A DNA stretch of 64,000 nt from Nitrospira sp. Lineage in GTDB: Bacteria; Nitrospirota; Nitrospiria; Nitrospirales; Nitrospiraceae. The DNA lies in the NCBI GenBank assembly GCA_024760545.1, contig CP060501.1, positions 186,001-250,000 of the forward strand, written 5' to 3'. Under the pieces are notes generated by a model, which worked only from the letters and a program-made list of their open reading frames with translations, did not search any database and had not been told where the DNA came from. The position numbers and the translations under genes are program-made. Shown here in pieces: positions 60,174 through 64,000 of the stretch. Each line of letters opens with the position of its first letter. The first letter of the stretch is position 1.

Positions 60174-61658
60174 ATGAATCGCTTATTGTCCGTCGTCGTG
60201 GCATTGACACTCCTGGCGCCCACTATTGGTTCGGCTGATGTCTCTATCTCGCAACCCAAGGAGAAACAAACAGATGAACTGATTGGTCCGACCCTTCCCG
60301 ATCAAGAGACGCAGGGCCATCACACAACTCTTAACAGTCAGAGCGCGGTCCTCAATTGGGAAACCGGCAGCGGTCGCAGTTACCTCATTCCCGCAGGTGA
60401 GATCCTCGCCTATATCTTCCTACTCAATCAATACGACCGACATTTTACCGAGCCCAGGGACGTCTATCGCACCGACGGACATACGATCTGGCAACAGCTC
60501 ACTCATTCAAAATGGGTTCTGGACAACGATCAATTTTCCGTCAATCAATTTCTGCATCCCTACGGCGGCAGTGTGTACTACGGGCTCGCCAGATCAGCCG
60601 GCCTCAGCTTCTGGGAATCATGGCTGTATAGTTCCGCCGGAAGTTTCGTTTGGGAAATGGCAGGGGAAACAACGTCGCCATCGATCAATGACATGATCGC
60701 CACTCCGATCGGTGGAACATTGCTGGGAGAACCGCTTTTTCGCATGGCGAATCTGTTACTCGAAACCGACGACGGAAGGCCCGGCTTCTGGCGGGAACTG
60801 GGCGCAGCGGTGCTCTCACCTCCGACAGGGTTCAACCGTCTGATGTTTGGTGAGCGTTTCGACACAGTCTTCCCGAGCCGCCAACCTGCCACGTTCTTAC
60901 GTCTGCGACTCGGGGGCGTCGTCTCTACGAGCAGTCATAACGTTCCATCGGGCGTTCGAGAGCACGGTGTTATTGGAGATTTCACGTTTACGTACGGTTC
61001 GCCCGGTAAGCCGAGCTATCAGTACACACGTCCGTTCGACTATTTTGACTTTCACGTCACGGCCGTCACGACCAATACGCTGGAAAGCATCAATACGCGC
61101 GGCCTACTGTTCGGAACGACGTACGGGCTTGGCGAAGCGACCCGTGGGGCATGGGGTCTGTTCGGCAGCTATGACTATATTTCCCCTCAAGTGTTCCGGG
61201 TATCCAGCGTCGCCCTTTCGCTTGGCACGATCTGGCAATCCTGGTTGTCACGTTCGATTGCTCTTCAAGGTGTGGCACTTGCCGGTCCCGGCTATGGTGC
61301 AGCCGGTAGCATTCAGCGTACCGAAGAACGTGACTACCACTATGGAACGACAGGGCAGGGGCTTCTCGCCCTGCGGCTGATCTTCGGAGATCGTGCGATG
61401 CTCGACTTCACAGGGCGTGAATACTATGTCAGCGGTCTTCTGTCTGCAGAGCCGCGTGGGCAAGAAAACATCCTCCGTGGTGAATCGTCCTTGACGTTCC
61501 GGATTTTCGGCCCACACGGCCTGGCGCTCCGCTATGCCGTGTCGCACCGCGATGCCCGGTATCCTAATGTTGAATTTCGTGATCAGACGGTCGAAACAAT
61601 CAGCCTCATGTATGTGTTTCTCGGCAAGACCGGGTTTGGCGCTGTCGAGTGGCGGTGA
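60174..61658 (+). CDS. DUF3943-type outer membrane protein
   Basis: 494 aa from the ATG at 60174, chosen because a signal peptide begins there (MNRLLSVVVALTLLAPTIG). The N-terminal part (IFLLNQYDRHFTEP, SKWVLDNDQFSVNQFLHPYGGSVYYGLAR, SPSINDMIATPIGGTLLGE) matches the DUF3943 pattern. The C-terminal ~200 residues are aromatic beta strands that end in VFLGKTGFGAVEWR, consistent with a barrel in the outer membrane. Function unknown. Confidence 0.82.
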   Translation: MNRLLSVVVALTLLAPTIGSADVSISQPKEKQTDELIGPTLPDQETQGHHTTLNSQSAVLNWETGSGRSYLIPAGEILAYIFLLNQYDRHFTEPRDVYRTDGHTIWQQLTHSKWVLDNDQFSVNQFLHPYGGSVYYGLARSAGLSFWESWLYSSAGSFVWEMAGETTSPSINDMIATPIGGTLLGEPLFRMANLLLETDDGRPGFWRELGAAVLSPPTGFNRLMFGERFDTVFPSRQPATFLRLRLGGVVSTSSHNVPSGVREHGVIGDFTFTYGSPGKPSYQYTRPFDYFDFHVTAVTTNTLESINTRGLLFGTTYGLGEATRGAWGLFGSYDYISPQVFRVSSVALSLGTIWQSWLSRSIALQGVALAGPGYGAAGSIQRTEERDYHYGTTGQGLLALRLIFGDRAMLDFTGREYYVSGLLSAEPRGQENILRGESSLTFRIFGPHGLALRYAVSHRDARYPNVEFRDQTVETISLMYVFLGKTGFGAVEWR

Positions 61659-62337
61659 TTTTTTAATATTCTCCGAACGCATGTAAGATCGTTTCAGAGC
61701 GGACTGACTCCGTCTCAATCTTTGAATTGCGTCCCCAGCACGCAAACTGGGCAGTACAGTTATAGAGTTTCCACATGAGCGCCTTGGAACGATGAGACAC
61801 TCCAGTATAGGACTGTCATAGGATTATCTCGTTGAGCGTGTCACCTCATAGACAGCTTTCATCTCGTAAACGTGCGATTATGCACAGCCCGATTTTGAAT
61901 TTCCGCGCAAGACACGATCAACATGCGCCACACGCATCCAAGGATTTCAGCATTTCTGCAAGGTGGACCATCGCACAACCCTTTGTAACCACTATAACTT
62001 AAGTATCTATCCACTTCAGACCTGCAAAGAGCACTTCACCGTTCTAGGGATGGCACTGAACCTGCTCGGCTAAGCGCTTGCAGTGGAGTCCTCCGTCCAA
62101 ACATCGGGGCCTACCCACACTGTTAAATTTACGTGCAGTACACATTTCGCGTGCGCGCGATTAGAGGCCTATGTCGAGAAGGCACAGGTTGAGCGTGCAC
62201 AACGGTCACCTGTGCACCATGCTAACCAATAGGTACCCATCTCGGCAGACTGGTCGTCAAGGGAGCGTCGCCAGACCTCCCATTCCAAGACTCCCCGGCT
62301 TTGAGCGAATGTTCGCAGTGGCTGCGCAGGTATCCAC
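61659..62337. other. Long intergenic region without a supported gene
   Basis: About 680 bp between the DUF3943 gene and the asparagine-synthetase-like gene. No frame with a ribosome binding site, no tRNA, and no strong hairpin. It must contain the promoter of the following gene. Confidence 0.4.
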
Positions 62338-63882
62338 ATGCAACTGAACGCTCTAGCCAATCCGTCATTGCCCAAACTCGCCTGGGTCGCGGAAGTCGAT
62401 CGGACGAAAGAAGTTGTGACAGTGCAGCACGGTTCAGGTGTGGAAGTTCGGTCGACCTTTTTCATTGAGGGGGTGTGGAACGGTCCATTTGAGGATGGAG
62501 GTTTCAGCGAGACGGACTGTGTGTTCGGTACCGGCGGCATCCTCAGCGAGCATTCGATTCGCTTCGTGACAAGCGCCTGCACGACGGATTACTTGTTCTA
62601 TGCCGACACTCCGGGACAGGTCACGGTGTCTAATTCCTTGCCGCTGCTGCTGGGTGCCATCGGCGATACTCTCGATCCACGGTATTTGGAATACCCTGAA
62701 ATCTGCGATTCGATCATGGAAGGCATCAACCGGTATCGACGAGACATTCCGACACAGCGAGGAACGGTGCGGCGTCAGATGTACCGAAACCTGGATGTCT
62801 CCAGGGAGAAGGTCTTTGAGACAGAAAAGCGAATGCCGCCTCGGTTCAGGAGTTTTAAGGAGTACCGGAGTTATCTGGAGGAGAACTATGCCCTGATCGC
62901 GGCCAATGCGAGAGATCCACAGCGAACACAGCCGCTCGAAATATGGTCTACTCAATCGAAGGGCTACGACACGACCGCGGTGAATGCGATTGCACGGACC
63001 TATGGGATCGATAAAGTCTTTACCGTGACCAAAGCCAAGCAAGTCGGCGTGCTGGCCCATCAAGACGAAGGCGAGTTGCCTGACGATGACGGGGGAGCAA
63101 TTTGCGAATCGCTCGGTCTGTCGTGCATCCGGCTCAATCGGCGCGCGTTTACCGAGGAATTCGACCAAGAGTACCTGTATTACTGCGGGCTCCATCACAA
63201 TCAGGATGCCAATCTGAAGGACATCAGGAAGCACATCTCGAATGTCGGCATTCTACTGACCGGAACACATGGGGAGATCTGGTACACGAAATCGTGTTTA
63301 GGCAAACGGGCATATTTGGATTCTGAGCTGAGAAAATGGGATATGGGCGGCCATGGAATGGCTGAGCTCCGTCTGGTGGTTGGTTTTATTCATCTCCCGT
63401 TCCCGTACATCGGAGCCAGGCGTAAGGAAGATATTGTTGAGATTACGGAGTCTTCCGAGATGGATCCCTGGCGATTGGGGAATACGTATGATCGGCCGAT
63501 CGCGAGACGGATTGCCGAAGAAGCCGGCGTTCCCCGACACGCGTTCGGCCAATCCAAAATGGGGTCCGTGGTCCTTTTCCCTGGCCCGTCGGTCCCTTAT
63601 GGCCGAGCGCTACGAATCGAGTTTTTCAATTACCTGGCGAATGAAAAGATTATGATGAGATCCGCGGCGTGGTTCTGGCCGTTGGTTCGGTGGGTCAATA
63701 CCGTTCTCATGATGAAATCAAGGCGACGCTATGCGGCCGTCTACTACATGGAACGGGCGATTTCCAAGCTGACCGGACGAGACTTTCGTTTTAGGCAGTG
63801 GTGGCGGGATCGTGAGGGGTCACTGTTTTGCTTTTGCGTGAATAGAACGGCGAGCGCGTACGGGAATATCTTAAACGAGTGA
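62338..63882 (+). CDS. Asparagine-synthetase-like ATP-pyrophosphatase protein
   Basis: 514 aa. The region around residue 205 (LEIWSTQSKGYDTTAVNAIA) matches the PP-loop of asparagine-synthetase-type enzymes, but the usual SGGxDS reads SKGYDT. The N-terminus lacks the Cys2 glutaminase nucleophile, so no glutamine amidotransferase activity is expected. Later blocks such as RKEDIVEITESSEMDPW are also similar to the family. Such proteins occur in polysaccharide and exosortase clusters. Catalytic activity is uncertain. Confidence 0.65.
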   Translation: MQLNALANPSLPKLAWVAEVDRTKEVVTVQHGSGVEVRSTFFIEGVWNGPFEDGGFSETDCVFGTGGILSEHSIRFVTSACTTDYLFYADTPGQVTVSNSLPLLLGAIGDTLDPRYLEYPEICDSIMEGINRYRRDIPTQRGTVRRQMYRNLDVSREKVFETEKRMPPRFRSFKEYRSYLEENYALIAANARDPQRTQPLEIWSTQSKGYDTTAVNAIARTYGIDKVFTVTKAKQVGVLAHQDEGELPDDDGGAICESLGLSCIRLNRRAFTEEFDQEYLYYCGLHHNQDANLKDIRKHISNVGILLTGTHGEIWYTKSCLGKRAYLDSELRKWDMGGHGMAELRLVVGFIHLPFPYIGARRKEDIVEITESSEMDPWRLGNTYDRPIARRIAEEAGVPRHAFGQSKMGSVVLFPGPSVPYGRALRIEFFNYLANEKIMMRSAAWFWPLVRWVNTVLMMKSRRRYAAVYYMERAISKLTGRDFRFRQWWRDREGSLFCFCVNRTASAYGNILNE

Positions 63883-63968
63883 GCGAACCCGTCGAGTCCT
63901 ATTTGGCTACTGCATCGTTAGAAGGAAGATCACGCAATCGATCTGTTGCGGAGGGCGCAATCTTGACC

Positions 63969-64000
63969 ATGAAATACTGTTCGAAATGTTCTGATCTATT
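63969..64000 (+). CDS. Start of a gene cut by the window edge (uncertain)
   Basis: The last 32 bp read ATG AAA TAC TGT TCG and on (MKYCSKCSDL), a possible zinc-ribbon N-terminus, with GGAGGG about 20 bp upstream. Only ten codons are visible. Confidence 0.3.
   Translation, partial: MKYCSKCSDL

Overview
The window is about 64 kb of GC-rich, gene-dense bacterial chromosome. No rRNA is present, so the taxonomic call is inference only. The mix of genes (a large multicopper oxidase with small copper proteins, an SmbP-like protein, two NDH-2 dehydrogenases, many small cytochrome and zinc-ribbon proteins, Met/Lys-rich exported proteins) is most like Nitrospira (Nitrospirota) or a close relative.

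Layout. 1-3.5 kb: a secreted copper module with a partial large multicopper oxidase, a cupredoxin-like protein and two small exported proteins, with two intrinsic terminators between the first two genes. 3.6-8.5 kb: housekeeping genes (Sua5, cyclophilin, MFS transporter, FKBP, ETHE1-like persulfide dioxygenase). 8.5-15.1 kb: an accessory block built on a tRNA-Ser(GCU) gene. 15.1-20 kb: small minus-strand genes, a monohaem cytochrome c, zinc ribbons, a PilZ-like protein and two structured non-coding elements. 20.4-24.1 kb: two NDH-2 paralogues flanking a lipoprotein. 24.3-30.1 kb: a sigma-54 activator, then a STAS / ECF sigma / zinc anti-sigma / Met-Lys-rich operon. 30.2-33 kb: a b-type cytochrome with a sulfite-oxidase-like enzyme, and a glycosyltransferase. 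33.2-37.5 kb: the large helicase Lhr. 37.5-50 kb: lipoproteins, AraC and DJ-1/PfpI genes, a duplicated Met/Lys-rich gene with matching promoters and terminators, P450, MHS-type transporter, lytic transglycosylase. 51-57.6 kb: methyltransferase-glycosyltransferase fusion, methyltransferase, ndk, gcvH-lpdA-HhH-tyrS. 57.7-60 kb: a small foreign-looking island with a SIR2-like protein. 60-64 kb: a DUF3943-type outer-membrane protein and an asparagine-synthetase-like protein.

The most unusual region is 9.3-15.1 kb. The 5' half of the tRNA-Ser gene, starting at the anticodon-loop bases TTAGCAA, recurs at 10797, 12671 and 13751. It divides the DNA into head-to-tail units of about 1.1-1.9 kb. The three partial copies have CGGTA iterons at exact 10-bp spacing, with the last iteron 86-87 bp before the tRNA core. 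Three units also have paired TGTGGC repeats after the core. The units carry small paralogous genes (a 108-117 aa family behind a start-codon hairpin, and a 63-67 aa family), an exported protein and an RRM protein, but no integrase. I interpret this as a tandem array of small, integrase-less cassettes at a tRNA attachment site that restore the 5' half of the tRNA; this reading is untested.
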